Below are positions 14,548 through 23,562 of a stretch of 64,000 nucleotides of DNA, one piece after another. The notes beneath the pieces are model-generated. The model was not told the origin of the DNA and ran no database searches. It saw only the letters and a list, made by a program, of their open reading frames with translations. Source of the stretch: Actinophytocola oryzae (GTDB lineage: Bacteria > Actinomycetota > Actinomycetes > Mycobacteriales > Pseudonocardiaceae); assembly GCF_004364325.1 (NCBI RefSeq), contig NZ_SOCP01000013.1, positions 124,001-188,000 on the forward strand, read 5' to 3'. Each line of letters opens with the position of its first letter. Positions within the stretch are counted from its first letter, which is position 1. The translations under genes and the position numbers were made by a program.

Positions 14548-15966
14548 ATGACGGCGTTGCACGATGGGATTGCGGCCGACACGTCGATCTCGGACGCGGT
14601 GGACAACTACGCGAGGCAACCGTACGAGTACGTCAGGCGAGAACTGGTGGAGCCGGACTGGCGCCGGTTCCCCGGCTGGCGTGAGGTGACGGACGCGCAG
14701 TGGCGGGACGCGCAGTGGCAGCGGGTGCACTGCGTCAAGAACGTCAAGCAGCTGCGCGCGGTGATGGGCGACCGGCTCGCCGAGACGTTCTACGAGGACC
14801 TCGTCGCCGACCAGGAGCGGCTGGCGACGATGTCGATGCTGCTGCCGCCGCAGATGCTCAACACGATGGCGCCCGACGTCACGGACAGTGACCTCACGAA
14901 GGCGTTCCTGTCCGACCCGGTCCGCCGCTACATGATGCCGGTGGCGAGCGACCGCGACCCGCTGTGGCCGAACCACCCGCACTCGTCGCGGGACTCGCTG
15001 CACGAGGCGGAGATGTGGGTCGTCGAGGGGCTGACCCACCGCTACCCCACGAAGGTCCTCGCGGAGCTGCTGTCCACGTGCCCGCAGTACTGCGGCCACT
15101 GCACGCGGATGGACCTGGTCGGCAACTCGACGCCGTCGGTCGACAAGCACAAGCTGTCGCTGAAGCCGGTCGACCGCCAGGACCAGATGATCGACTACCT
15201 CAAGCGGACGCCCGGCGTGCGGGACGTGGTGGTCTCCGGCGGTGACGTCGCGAACGTGCCGTGGCCCCAGCTCGAGTCGTTCCTGATGCGCCTGCTGGAC
15301 ATCGAGACCGTGCGTGACATCCGGCTCGCGACCAAGGCGCTCGCGGGCCTGCCGCAGCACTGGCTGCAGCCGAAGGTCGTCGAGGGCATGGAGCGGGTCG
15401 CCCGCACCGCGCACCGACGCGGGGTCAACCTGGCGATACACACGCACGTGAACCACGCGCAGTCGGTGACGCCGCTGGTGGCGGAGGCCGCGCGGACGGC
15501 GCTCGACGTCGGCGTGCGGGACGTGCGCAACCAGGGCGTGCTGATGCGGGGTGTGAACGCGACGCCGGACGACCTGCTCGACCTGTGCTTCGCGCTGCAG
15601 GGCGAGGCGAACATCCTGCCGTACTACTTCTACATGTGCGACATGATCCCGAACGCCGAGCACTGGCGGGTCGCCGTGTGGGAGGCGCAGCAGCTACAGC
15701 ACGCGATCATGGGTTACCTGCCCGGCTACGCGACACCACGCATCATCTGCGACGTGCCCTACGTCGGGAAGCGCTGGGTCCACCAGGTGACGGAGTACGA
15801 CCGCGACCGCGGCATCTCCTACTGGACGAAGAACTACCGGACCGGCATCGAACGACGCGACAACGACGCACTGACCAGGCAGTATCCCTACTACGACCCG
15901 ATCGCGACGCTGCCGGAGGCCGGCAGGCGCTGGTGGCGGGACCACTCGGCCGACGAGGAGGCGTGA
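14548..15966 (+). CDS. kamA: Lysine 2,3-aminomutase family radical SAM enzyme
   Basis: A 472-residue radical-SAM, PLP enzyme that should convert lysine to beta-lysine, the substrate of KamDE. The cluster motif is Cys178-Cys182-Cys185 (CPQYCGHC), followed by VVVSGGD. Asp365 (YYFYMCDM) and Asp402 (IICDVP) align with the two aspartates that hold the lysine side chain in clostridial KamA. The usual PGGGGK PLP motif is replaced by PYVGK (Lys408). The protein is longer than the clostridial enzyme (about 416). The ATG has AGGAGG 4 bases upstream. It is divergent from the rest of the pathway. Confidence 0.88.
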   Translation: MTALHDGIAADTSISDAVDNYARQPYEYVRRELVEPDWRRFPGWREVTDAQWRDAQWQRVHCVKNVKQLRAVMGDRLAETFYEDLVADQERLATMSMLLPPQMLNTMAPDVTDSDLTKAFLSDPVRRYMMPVASDRDPLWPNHPHSSRDSLHEAEMWVVEGLTHRYPTKVLAELLSTCPQYCGHCTRMDLVGNSTPSVDKHKLSLKPVDRQDQMIDYLKRTPGVRDVVVSGGDVANVPWPQLESFLMRLLDIETVRDIRLATKALAGLPQHWLQPKVVEGMERVARTAHRRGVNLAIHTHVNHAQSVTPLVAEAARTALDVGVRDVRNQGVLMRGVNATPDDLLDLCFALQGEANILPYYFYMCDMIPNAEHWRVAVWEAQQLQHAIMGYLPGYATPRIICDVPYVGKRWVHQVTEYDRDRGISYWTKNYRTGIERRDNDALTRQYPYYDPIATLPEAGRRWWRDHSADEEA

Positions 15967-16063
15967 GCGTGGGGCACAGACTCGGCTGATCGGCGGCTGG
16001 TGCTCGGCCGGTTACTCAGCGAGAATCCGGCCTGGTTGACCCTGCGACCGGGAGTTCTCGTAC

Positions 16064-17446
16064 ATGCGCATCGGGAGAAGCACGCTGGTGGCCACCATCG
16101 CCACCACAGTCCTCAGTCTCGTCCCCTCGGCTCCGGCGCAGGCCGCGCCCGTCGACATCGCGGACCAGCTCGCCGCGATCCCGGGCATGACGGTGGTGTC
16201 AGAGCAACCGGCGCCCGGGGCGGGGTTCCGGTTCTTCTTCCTCACCTACCGCCAGCCCGCCGACCACACGAACCCCCGAGGTGGGACGTTCGAGCAGCGG
16301 CTGCAGCTGCTGCACCGCGACGTGAACAGGCCGATGATCCTGCACACGACCGGCTACGACATGCCGGAGTTCGCCTTCCGCAGCGAGCCGACCCAGCTCG
16401 TCGACGGGAACCAGATCTCGGTGGAGGAGCGGTTCTTCACGCCGTCGCGGCCCAACCCGGCGAACTGGAAGAAGCTCGACATCTGGCAGGCGGCGACCGA
16501 CCACCACCGGATCACCGAGGCCCTCAAGACCATCTACACCAGGAAGTGGATCGCGACCGGCGCCAGCAAGGGCGGCATGACCTCGGTCTACCACCGCCGT
16601 TTCTACCCGCGTGACCTCGACGGCGTGGTCGCGTACGTGGCACCCAACGACGTGGACAACGCCGACGACCACGCGTACGACGACTTCTTCGACTCCGTCG
16701 GCAGCACCCCCGCGTGCCAGGACTCGCTGGAGGCCATCCAACGCGAGGCGCTGACGCGGCGCACGGACATGGTGAACCGCCTGCAGGCTCAGGCAGACGC
16801 CAACGGCTGGACCTTCGACCAGGTCTTCGGGACCGCGGACAAGGCGTTCGAGATGTCCGTGCTCGACCTCGCGTGGACGTTCTGGCAGTACTCGCTGGAG
16901 TCCGACTGCGGCCAGGTGCCGTCGGTGACCGCGTCGAGCGACGAGATCTACACCTTCTTCGACAGCGTCATCGGGATGGGCTTCTACGCCGACCAGGGGA
17001 TCCTGTCGTACGCGCCGTACTTCTACCAGGCGGCGACCCAGCTCGGCTGGCCGCAGCCGAAGTTCCGGGAGCTGAAGGACCTGCTCCACTACCCGAACCT
17101 CTACGTCGCGAACTCGAGCCTCCCGGTCGAGCTGCGGTCGAAGTTCGACGAGTGGCCGATCTCCGACGTGGACAACTGGGTCCGCACGAGCGCCAGCCAG
17201 ATGCTGTTCGTCTACGGCTCGAACGACCCGTGGGGCGCGGAACCGTTCCACCCCAGCAACAAGGACTCCTACACCTACACCGCACCTGGCTGGAACCACG
17301 GCTCGAACATCGCGCGTCTGAACCCCGCCGACGCGGCGGCCGCCAGGGCGACGGTCCAGCGCTGGGCAGGCGTGCCCGCGACGGCGCCCTCGCCGAGGTC
17401 CGCGCTCGACTCCCGCAACCCGGACCTGGAGCGCCGCCCGATCTAG
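16064..17446 (+). CDS. Secreted tripeptidyl aminopeptidase (peptidase family S37)
   Basis: A 460-residue exported serine peptidase. The N-terminus is a signal peptide (basic MRIGR, hydrophobic core, PAQAA near residue 28). The body shows family S37 blocks FFFLTYRQPADH, RPMILHTTGYDM and the nucleophile elbow GASKGGM with Ser168, then SNDPWGAEPF and GWNHGSNI carrying the likely Asp and His. Such enzymes remove tripeptides from secreted protein N-termini in Streptomyces. It stands alone, with a strong hairpin right after its stop. Confidence 0.9.
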   Translation: MRIGRSTLVATIATTVLSLVPSAPAQAAPVDIADQLAAIPGMTVVSEQPAPGAGFRFFFLTYRQPADHTNPRGGTFEQRLQLLHRDVNRPMILHTTGYDMPEFAFRSEPTQLVDGNQISVEERFFTPSRPNPANWKKLDIWQAATDHHRITEALKTIYTRKWIATGASKGGMTSVYHRRFYPRDLDGVVAYVAPNDVDNADDHAYDDFFDSVGSTPACQDSLEAIQREALTRRTDMVNRLQAQADANGWTFDQVFGTADKAFEMSVLDLAWTFWQYSLESDCGQVPSVTASSDEIYTFFDSVIGMGFYADQGILSYAPYFYQAATQLGWPQPKFRELKDLLHYPNLYVANSSLPVELRSKFDEWPISDVDNWVRTSASQMLFVYGSNDPWGAEPFHPSNKDSYTYTAPGWNHGSNIARLNPADAAAARATVQRWAGVPATAPSPRSALDSRNPDLERRPI

Positions 17447-17455
17447 TGCGAACGC

Positions 17456-17498
17456 CCGTGGTGCCGCCCGACGTGATCGACCTCGGGCGGGACCACGG
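17456..17498 (+). terminator. Stem-loop after the S37 peptidase gene
   Basis: Two 16-base arms (17456-17471 and 17483-17498) pair with a single mismatch around an 11-base loop, beginning 10 bases after the peptidase stop. No T-tract follows, as is common for actinobacterial terminators. It also lies just upstream of the SGNH hydrolase start at 17524. Confidence 0.7.
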
Positions 17499-17523
17499 AG
17501 CGCGTTCCCTAGAATCATCCCCG

Positions 17524-18576
17524 ATGCGACCGTCGGGATGGCTTGTCCTCTTCCTCGTTCTTGTGGTGGCCACCCTCGGGTTGGGCGGTGACCACGTGTT
17601 TCCCGCGCCGAAACCCCTGCCCGGCCCGCCGGAGGACGCGCCGCGCGTCATCGTGGGCATGGGCGACAGCACGATGTCCGGCGAGGGCGCCGGCGACTAC
17701 GAGCGTGGCACCGACGGCGAGAAGGGCGACTGGTGCCACCGCTCCCCCAACGCCTCGATCAACCAGGTACGGCTGCCGGACGTCACGCGGGCCTACAACC
17801 TCGCCTGCTCCGGCGCGCCCTCCGCACAGGTCGGGCTCGGGAAGGTCAAGCAGTACACGGAGAAGTCGCAGTCAGAGCAGCTGGCGCGGATCGCGACCCG
17901 CAACCGGGTCGTGGCCATCGCGGTCGCGTCGGGGGCGAACGACGACCCGGCGTTCTCCCACGTGCTGAACTCGTGCGTGCAGGCGTGGGTCGGCAAGGAA
18001 CGGCCGTGCAGCGCCACGATCGGCCCGCAGTGGGAGCGGCGGATCGACAGGATGATCCCGAAGCTGACGAAGGCGTTGCGGGACATCCAGACGGTGATGA
18101 GGAACGCCGGCTACCAACGCGGGGACTACCAGCTGGTCGTCCAGTCCTACGCCGCGCCGGTCGGCCCGGACGTGGCGCGGGACCTGCAGGACCTGTCGGG
18201 GTGCCCGCTGCTGTCGACCGACCTGAGGTGGGTCGAGAAGGACGCGGTGCCGGTGCTCACCGCCGGGGTGCGGACCGCGGCGGCCAGGGCGGGTGTCCGC
18301 TTCCTGGACCTGTCCCGGGCGGGGGTCGGGCGCGAGGCGTGCTCGTCGGAGCGCGATCCGGACCGGGAGTGGTTCCGCCGCCTAGCGGTGCAGTGGACCG
18401 ACCTCCAGCACGACGATCGTGCGACACACGCGCTGCAGGAGTCGTTCCACCCGAATGCCGCCGGGCACAAGGAGTTCGGCGAGTGCCTCACCGAGTTCCT
18501 CGCGACGACCGACCGCGCAGGCGCGTGTCTGCCCGCCAAGGACGGCAACCTGCACGCGGCCGCGAGCCCGGACTAG
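17524..18576 (+). CDS. Exported SGNH/GDSL-family hydrolase
   Basis: A 350-residue protein with an N-terminal hydrophobic anchor or signal (residues 6-22). The catalytic serine is in VGMGDSTMSGEG (Ser49), the glycine block in NLACSGAPS, the asparagine block in ASGANDDPAF and the histidine block in ESFHPNAAGH. Two Cys pairs suggest disulfides outside the cell. SGNH hydrolases of this type act on lipids or acetylated sugars; the substrate is unknown. It follows the S37 peptidase after a terminator-like hairpin and so may have its own promoter. Confidence 0.88.
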   Translation: MRPSGWLVLFLVLVVATLGLGGDHVFPAPKPLPGPPEDAPRVIVGMGDSTMSGEGAGDYERGTDGEKGDWCHRSPNASINQVRLPDVTRAYNLACSGAPSAQVGLGKVKQYTEKSQSEQLARIATRNRVVAIAVASGANDDPAFSHVLNSCVQAWVGKERPCSATIGPQWERRIDRMIPKLTKALRDIQTVMRNAGYQRGDYQLVVQSYAAPVGPDVARDLQDLSGCPLLSTDLRWVEKDAVPVLTAGVRTAAARAGVRFLDLSRAGVGREACSSERDPDREWFRRLAVQWTDLQHDDRATHALQESFHPNAAGHKEFGECLTEFLATTDRAGACLPAKDGNLHAAASPD

Positions 18577-18708
18577 GTGACAGCGCAGACCATCCAGCGG
18601 GCGCGGCCTTCGAGGTGCCCCAACCGAGTTGGCCCGCGAACGCGCGGACGTCGGTGCGGACGTCGACCATGCACGGCGGCGGGGTCTCCGCGCGGCGGAC
18701 CAGTCCGA

Positions 18709-20760
18709 TCACGCCCGGCGGTCGGTCAGTCGGTCGACCGCGAGCCATGCCTCGGCGGTGGTGGGGTGGTCGTGGCCGAGCACTCGTTCGGTGTTCTGGG
18801 CCAGCTGTCCGGCCAGCTCAAGTGCGTCGTCCACGCGGTTGTCGGCGTCGAGCGCCCTGAGGTAGGTCAGTTGTATCTCGAAGGTGGCGACGTGGTCGGG
18901 GCCGTTGAGCAGCAGTGCGTTCTCGACAGCGACCTCGAGCACCGCCGCGGCACCGCGCGCCTCGCCCGCCGACAGCAGTGAGCCGCCGAGGTTCCACTGG
19001 GCGTCCACGTACAGGCCCGGCGCCACGGTCGTGTTGTCCGCGTCGTCGAGCAAGGCCTGGTACAGCCCCGCCGCCTCTTCCGGGCCCTCGACCTCGCGTA
19101 CCCAGACGGCCTCCTCGAACCGCGCCTGGAACGTGATGCCGTGTCCGGCGCCGAGGTGCCGGGTCGCGTCCGCCATCACCGCCCTCGACTCGCGGAGAGC
19201 CTCCTCAGGGTCGGACGTGTTGCGAGCCATGATCAACCTGGCCTGCAAGGTGTCCACCGCGGTGGCGCCGTACAGCTCGATGCACTCGGCCACCAGCTCC
19301 CTGGCCATGGCGAAGGCGCGTTCCGGCTCACCGCGCCCGCCGAAGACCTGTCCCGTCAGCCAGATCCGCATATGGCCGATCCGCAGCCGCTGCTCGTCGG
19401 TGATCGCGTCGCCCGCCGCCGCCACGAGCGCGCCGAGCAGCTCGACCGCCTCCTCGTCGAAACCGACGGAGCCCAGTTCCTCCGCGAGTTGTGCGGCGAC
19501 CATGAAGTCCTCGTGTGCCAACGCTTTCGCGTACCCGGCGCGCAGGAAGTCGTGCTTGCCGACGAACGCGGCCTCCGCGGCGACCTCCAGCAGTTCCACC
19601 GGTGAGGCGAACTCGACGATCGCGGTCCATACCGCGTCGGGGATGGGGTCGGTGCGGTCCAGGAGGTAGTCGAAGGCCAGGTAGCCGTCCGGTACGGGCT
19701 CCAGGAGGCTGCTCGTCGCGTGGAGTGGCTCGGTGGCCCACGCCAACGCCGCCTCCCACGGTTCCGGGCGGACGCCCGGCCGCAGGTACGACTCGTGGAG
19801 GGTGCGCAGGACCTCGAGCGGGACCGGGCGGTGGCACCCGGCACGCCGGAGGTCGATCGCGGCAGTGACCAGCGCGGCGCCTCGCGCGCGGGTGTCCAGG
19901 GCATCCCGCAGCTCCCTGGCCAGCTCCGGCCCGGCCGCCAGCTGTTCGGCGATGCCGTGGCGCTCGGCCGCGACGACGGCGCGCGCGATGCGGGGGTCGC
20001 CGTTGTCTGCCGCAGCCGACAGCTCCCGCTCGGTCCACATGCGGTCCAGGTGGATTTCCGTGGTCACGACGTCGAGCAGTTCCCTGCCCGCGCGGGCGAG
20101 GCGTCTGTCGAGGTGGTTGCGGGCGGCGTCGTTGCGATGGCTCAGCCGTTCGCGTTCGTGCGTGCGCATCGTCGCCAGCACGAGCGTGTTGGGCATGTCG
20201 GTCCGCGTCAGACCGCCGACGCCGAGGTAGCGGTCCAGGTCGTCGAGCCACAACACGCTGGGGCGGTTCACCTTCGCGGCGCCGAGGGCGGCGCGCAGTG
20301 TATCCGGGCCGTCCGGGGCGACACAGACGTGGCGCGGGAGGCACAGCCTCATGGCCTCGTAGGCGAGACGGGTCTTGCCAGCCGTCGAGTCGCCGACGAC
20401 CAGCACGAAGCCGCCCCTGCCCAGTGCGGCGACGAACTCCGGCAGGAGGTCACGCGGGACGAACGGGGGAACCTGGTCGCCTTCCAGCGCCGCGGCGCGG
20501 TGTACACCGAGGCGCAACGGGTCGGTGAGCCGGTCGACACGCGTGATCAGCAGACCGGGGGCCGGTCGGCTGGCACTCAGCTGCGTGCGGCCCCGGTCGG
20601 CGAGCACACCGACGACCGCGAGCCCGACCGCGATCGCGACGGCGGCGGTCGTACCGGTGTAGAGCCGGGCCACTGCCGACAGGACCGCGGCGGCCGCGGC
20701 CGCGGCCGTCAGCACCCACCAGCCGCGCAGCCGGGACCACCACCGGCGCAGGAACCGCAT
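18709..20760 (-). CDS. Membrane-anchored P-loop NTPase with TPR-like C-terminus
   Basis: A 683-residue protein. Two membrane segments (about 15-31 and 36-54) anchor it. Then comes the block LRLGVHRAAALEGDQVPPF, seen in large actinobacterial STAND-like proteins, a Walker A GDSTAGKT at 123-130 and a Walker B VLWLDDLDRY at 169-178. Residues about 350-680 are alpha-helical repeats with TPR-like spacing. The enzymatic output domain usually fused to such modules is missing, so it may signal through partners. The function is unknown; regulation, stress or phage sensing are possibilities. It has no operon partners. Confidence 0.8.
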   Translation of the reverse strand: MRFLRRWWSRLRGWWVLTAAAAAAAVLSAVARLYTGTTAAVAIAVGLAVVGVLADRGRTQLSASRPAPGLLITRVDRLTDPLRLGVHRAAALEGDQVPPFVPRDLLPEFVAALGRGGFVLVVGDSTAGKTRLAYEAMRLCLPRHVCVAPDGPDTLRAALGAAKVNRPSVLWLDDLDRYLGVGGLTRTDMPNTLVLATMRTHERERLSHRNDAARNHLDRRLARAGRELLDVVTTEIHLDRMWTERELSAAADNGDPRIARAVVAAERHGIAEQLAAGPELARELRDALDTRARGAALVTAAIDLRRAGCHRPVPLEVLRTLHESYLRPGVRPEPWEAALAWATEPLHATSSLLEPVPDGYLAFDYLLDRTDPIPDAVWTAIVEFASPVELLEVAAEAAFVGKHDFLRAGYAKALAHEDFMVAAQLAEELGSVGFDEEAVELLGALVAAAGDAITDEQRLRIGHMRIWLTGQVFGGRGEPERAFAMARELVAECIELYGATAVDTLQARLIMARNTSDPEEALRESRAVMADATRHLGAGHGITFQARFEEAVWVREVEGPEEAAGLYQALLDDADNTTVAPGLYVDAQWNLGGSLLSAGEARGAAAVLEVAVENALLLNGPDHVATFEIQLTYLRALDADNRVDDALELAGQLAQNTERVLGHDHPTTAEAWLAVDRLTDRRA

Positions 20761-20853
20761 CGGACAATGCTATGGCGACGCTCATCGGTGGTTCATCCCC
20801 GGTTCGCCCCCGTGGCCTAGCGTGACGACTCCCTGCTACCACGGAGGTTGCCA

Positions 20854-21699
20854 GTGCGGCGTTCCCTGCTGCTGCTCACCGTTGTCCTCGGGCTCGTCGG
20901 CGGTGCCCTGCCCGCCGGGGCCACGACGCACGAGCGGGTCCGACCACTCGCGCAAGCCCACGCGCACAACGACTACGACCATCCCCGCCCCCTGTTCGAC
21001 GCGCTCGACCAGGGTTTCACCAGCGTCGAGGCCGACATCTACCTCGTTGGCACCGAACTGCTCGTCGCGCACGACCCGGAGGACCTCGACCCGGCCCGCA
21101 CGCTGTCCACGCTGTACCTGGATCCCCTGCGGGACAGGGTGGTCCGCAACCACGGCGCGGTCTACCTCGGCCACCGGGACTTCCAGCTGCTGATCGACAT
21201 CAAGACCGAGGGCGAGTCCACCTACGCCGCACTCGACACGCTGCTGCGAGCCCCGAGGTACGCGTTCCTGTGGACCGCCTTCCGGCACGGGCGGGTTCGG
21301 CACGGGGCCGTCACCGCCGTGGTCTCCGGCAACCGGCCGAGGGCCACGATGGAGGCCCAGCCGACACGGGTCGCGTTCTACGACGGGCGCATCGCCAACC
21401 CGACCGACCTGGGTCCCGGCTCGGACGCGCGGCTCACGCCACTGGTCTCCGACAACTGGACGACCCTGTTCACCTGGCGCGGCGTCGGCGCCATGCCCGC
21501 AGCCGAGCGGGCGAGGCTGCGAGCCATCGTCCGGACCGCACACCGGGCCGGGCAGCGGGTTCGCTTCTGGGAGACCCCGGACGCGTCGGGTGCTGCGCGT
21601 GACGCGGTTTGGCGCGAACTGGTCGCCGCCCACGTCGACCACCTCAATACGGACGACCTGGCCGGGCTCGCCGAGTTCCTGCGTCAGTCCGTGAGGTAG
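20854..21699 (+). CDS. Secreted PLC-like phosphodiesterase
   Basis: A 281-residue protein with a signal peptide (MRRSLLLLTVVLGLVGGALPAGA) and a TIM-barrel of the PI-PLC/GDPD superfamily, of the type called altered-inheritance-of-mitochondria 6-like. The key motif AHAHNDYDHPRPLFDALDQG carries the first catalytic histidine and SVEADIYLVGTELLVAHDP carries metal ligands and the second histidine. It probably hydrolyses phosphodiesters of glycerophospholipids outside the cell. I preferred GTG 20854 over the in-frame TTG 20848 because GGAGG (20843-20847) is then at proper distance. The 3' end is 19 bp from the convergent CGNR gene. Confidence 0.85.
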   Translation: MRRSLLLLTVVLGLVGGALPAGATTHERVRPLAQAHAHNDYDHPRPLFDALDQGFTSVEADIYLVGTELLVAHDPEDLDPARTLSTLYLDPLRDRVVRNHGAVYLGHRDFQLLIDIKTEGESTYAALDTLLRAPRYAFLWTAFRHGRVRHGAVTAVVSGNRPRATMEAQPTRVAFYDGRIANPTDLGPGSDARLTPLVSDNWTTLFTWRGVGAMPAAERARLRAIVRTAHRAGQRVRFWETPDASGAARDAVWRELVAAHVDHLNTDDLAGLAEFLRQSVR

Positions 21700-21718
21700 C
21701 GGTCGACGCCTTCCGCGC

Positions 21719-22291
21719 TCACGGGGCTGCCCTGCGGGCGCGGAAGGCCGCCGCCTTGACCCGGTTCTGGCAGGCCGTCGAGCAGAAGCGGCGGGTGCCG
21801 TTGCGGGAGAGGTCGATGTAGACGCGGTCGCACGCGGGTGCGTTGCACAGGCCCAGCCGTTCGACGGCCGCGTTGCCGAGCACCACCGCGAGCCCGGTCG
21901 CCATCGAGGCGGCCCAGCTGATCGCCCACGCGGCGTCCGCGCTGTGGAAGTGCAGGTGCCACGGCTCCCCGCCGTGCCGGGACAGGGTCGGGACGGCGTT
22001 CGACTCCCGCATGATCCGGTTCAGCTCGGTGCACGCCGTATCCAGGTCACCCGTATCGACGAGCTCGACCACGTGACGCAGGCGGGCCGCCCACTCGGCC
22101 AGCTCGGCCGCCTGTGCCTGTGTCGGCACGTCGGACGGCCGGAACTCGGGCACGGCCTGGCGCACGGCCGCGAGCAGCGCGTCCCCGGTCGGCGCCGCGA
22201 ACGGGCGACCGTGCCGCTCGCCGGGCGTCACCTCGTTGAGCAGGGCGACGGCCCACTCGACCACACCGCTCGTGTGACTGTCGAAGTCCAC
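21719..22291 (-). CDS. CGNR zinc-finger transcription regulator
   Basis: A 190-residue protein. The N-terminal part (VDFDSHTSGVVEWAVALLN) is the ABATE-like ligand domain. The C-terminus holds the treble-clef CGNR finger: LCNAPACDRVYIDLSRNG, then RRFCSTACQNRVKAAAFRAR, with four cysteines and a basic DNA-binding helix. GTG 22291 is preferred to ATG 22330 because a TAGGCT -10 lies so close to 22330 that the transcript would start inside it, and AAGGGAG precedes 22291. It is divergent from the methyltransferase gene and may regulate it. Confidence 0.87.
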   Translation of the reverse strand: MDFDSHTSGVVEWAVALLNEVTPGERHGRPFAAPTGDALLAAVRQAVPEFRPSDVPTQAQAAELAEWAARLRHVVELVDTGDLDTACTELNRIMRESNAVPTLSRHGGEPWHLHFHSADAAWAISWAASMATGLAVVLGNAAVERLGLCNAPACDRVYIDLSRNGTRRFCSTACQNRVKAAAFRARRAAP

Positions 22292-22349
22292 TTGACCAGT
22301 TACTCCCTTCTCCACTAGCGTCACTGCCATAGAGCCTAACGCCAGTTAC
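22292..22349. promoter_or_regulatory. Divergent promoters with an 8-bp direct repeat
   Basis: For the plus strand, TTGACC (22292-22297) and TAGCGT (22316-22321) are 18 bases apart and suit a housekeeping promoter for the methyltransferase. The octamer CCAGTTAC occurs at 22296 and again at 22342, flanking both promoters, and could be a regulator site, possibly for the divergent CGNR protein. Confidence 0.5.
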
Positions 22350-22360
22350 GGAGGACCGAC

Positions 22361-23107
22361 ATGCAGGTGGAGACCGCGACCAGGTGGCTCGAGCGGTGGG
22401 ACGCGCAGCAGGAACGGTACGTGCCTGACCGGGAGGAGCGGTTCCGTGTGGTGATCGACGTGGTCCGGGAGGTCGCGGGCACGGGCCCGGCGAGCGTGGT
22501 CGACCTGGGCTGCGGGCCCGGCTCGCTGTCGCGGCGACTCGCCGACGCGCTGCCCGGGGTACGGGTCGTCGGTGTCGACGCCGACCCGCTGCTGCTCGGC
22601 CTCGGCCGGGCGGACATGAACCCGAGGGTGCGGCTCGTCGAGGCGGATCTCGCCAACCCGGGCTGGCCGGACGCGACCGGCCTGCCCGGCCCCTGGGACG
22701 CGGCCGTGTCCAGCACCGCGCTGCACTGGCTGGCGCCCGCGGATCTCGGTCAGCTGTACCGGATCCTCGCGGAGAACCTGCGGCCCGGCGGCGTGTTCGT
22801 CAACGCCGACCACATGGGCCTCGGGCATCCCCGGCTCGACGCGCTCGCCGACGCGGTCCGCGAGGCCCGCACGCGCAGGGTCGGCACCGACGCCAACGAG
22901 GAGTGGAGCTCCTGGTGGCAGGCGCTGCGGGAGGACGACGACCTCGCGCCGCTGCTCGACGAGCGCTCCGGCGCCGCCATCGCGCACAGCGGCGAGAACG
23001 GCCTGACCGTGTGGCAGCACGCCGACCTGCTCCGCGAGGCCGGGTTCGCCGAGGCGGGACCGGTGTGGCAGTTCGGCGACGATCACGTGCTGGTCGCCGT
23101 TCGCTAG
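22361..23107 (+). CDS. Class I SAM-dependent methyltransferase
   Basis: A 248-residue Rossmann-fold methyltransferase. Motif I is VVDLGCGPGSLSRRLA, followed by VVGVDADPLLL (acidic residue binding the ribose) and AVSSTALHWLAPADL with the YRILAENLRPGGVFVNADH post-II strand, typical of small-molecule methyltransferases. The substrate is unknown. GGAGG precedes the ATG. It is divergent from the CGNR gene and its last 4 bp overlap the convergent Lrp gene. Confidence 0.88.
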   Translation: MQVETATRWLERWDAQQERYVPDREERFRVVIDVVREVAGTGPASVVDLGCGPGSLSRRLADALPGVRVVGVDADPLLLGLGRADMNPRVRLVEADLANPGWPDATGLPGPWDAAVSSTALHWLAPADLGQLYRILAENLRPGGVFVNADHMGLGHPRLDALADAVREARTRRVGTDANEEWSSWWQALREDDDLAPLLDERSGAAIAHSGENGLTVWQHADLLREAGFAEAGPVWQFGDDHVLVAVR

Positions 23108-23562
23108 ATGGCGGGGATGCGGCCCTCGTACGGGGTCGACAGCACCACCGTGGTCCGGGTGGACACCTTCGCGGCCTCGCGGATCTGCCGCAGGAGGTCC
23201 TCCAGTCCCGCCGGGGAGGTCACCCGGACCAGCAGGATGTAGGACTCGTCGCCCGCCACCGAGTAGCACGCCTCGATCTCGCGGATGTGCTCGAGCCGGT
23301 GCGGGTAGTCGTCGGGCGACGCGGGGTCGATCGGCGTCAGCGAGATGAACGCGGTCAGCGGCAGGCCGATCACCTCGGCGTTGAGCTGCGCGTGGTACCC
23401 GCGGATCACGCCCCGCTGTTCGAGGCGGCGCACCCGCTGGTGCACGGCCGAGACCGACAGCCCGACCCGTTCGGCCAGGTCCGTGAAGCTGCACCGGCCG
23501 TCCGCGGCCAGCTCGCGCGCGATCGCCTGGTCGATCGGCTCCAGCTCCGAGACCGCGCTCAT
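23104..23562 (-). CDS. Lrp/AsnC family regulator
   Basis: A 152-residue feast/famine regulator. The N-terminal helix-turn-helix is LERVGLS-type (FTDLAERVGLSVSAVHQRVRRLEQRGVI), and the C-terminal RAM ligand domain contains CYSVAGDESYILLVRV with the conserved GD.Y. Such proteins respond to amino acids. The ATG overlaps the upstream M24 peptidase stop (ATGA), linking an amino-acid sensor to a prolyl dipeptidase. Confidence 0.92.
   Translation of the reverse strand: MSAVSELEPIDQAIARELAADGRCSFTDLAERVGLSVSAVHQRVRRLEQRGVIRGYHAQLNAEVIGLPLTAFISLTPIDPASPDDYPHRLEHIREIEACYSVAGDESYILLVRVTSPAGLEDLLRQIREAAKVSTRTTVVLSTPYEGRIPAI

Noticed and set aside
18577..18708. Rhodanese-like minus-strand peptide after the SGNH gene
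   Set aside because: Only a short stretch (MVDVRTDVRAFAGQLGWG) resembles protein; there is no catalytic cysteine loop or ribosome site.
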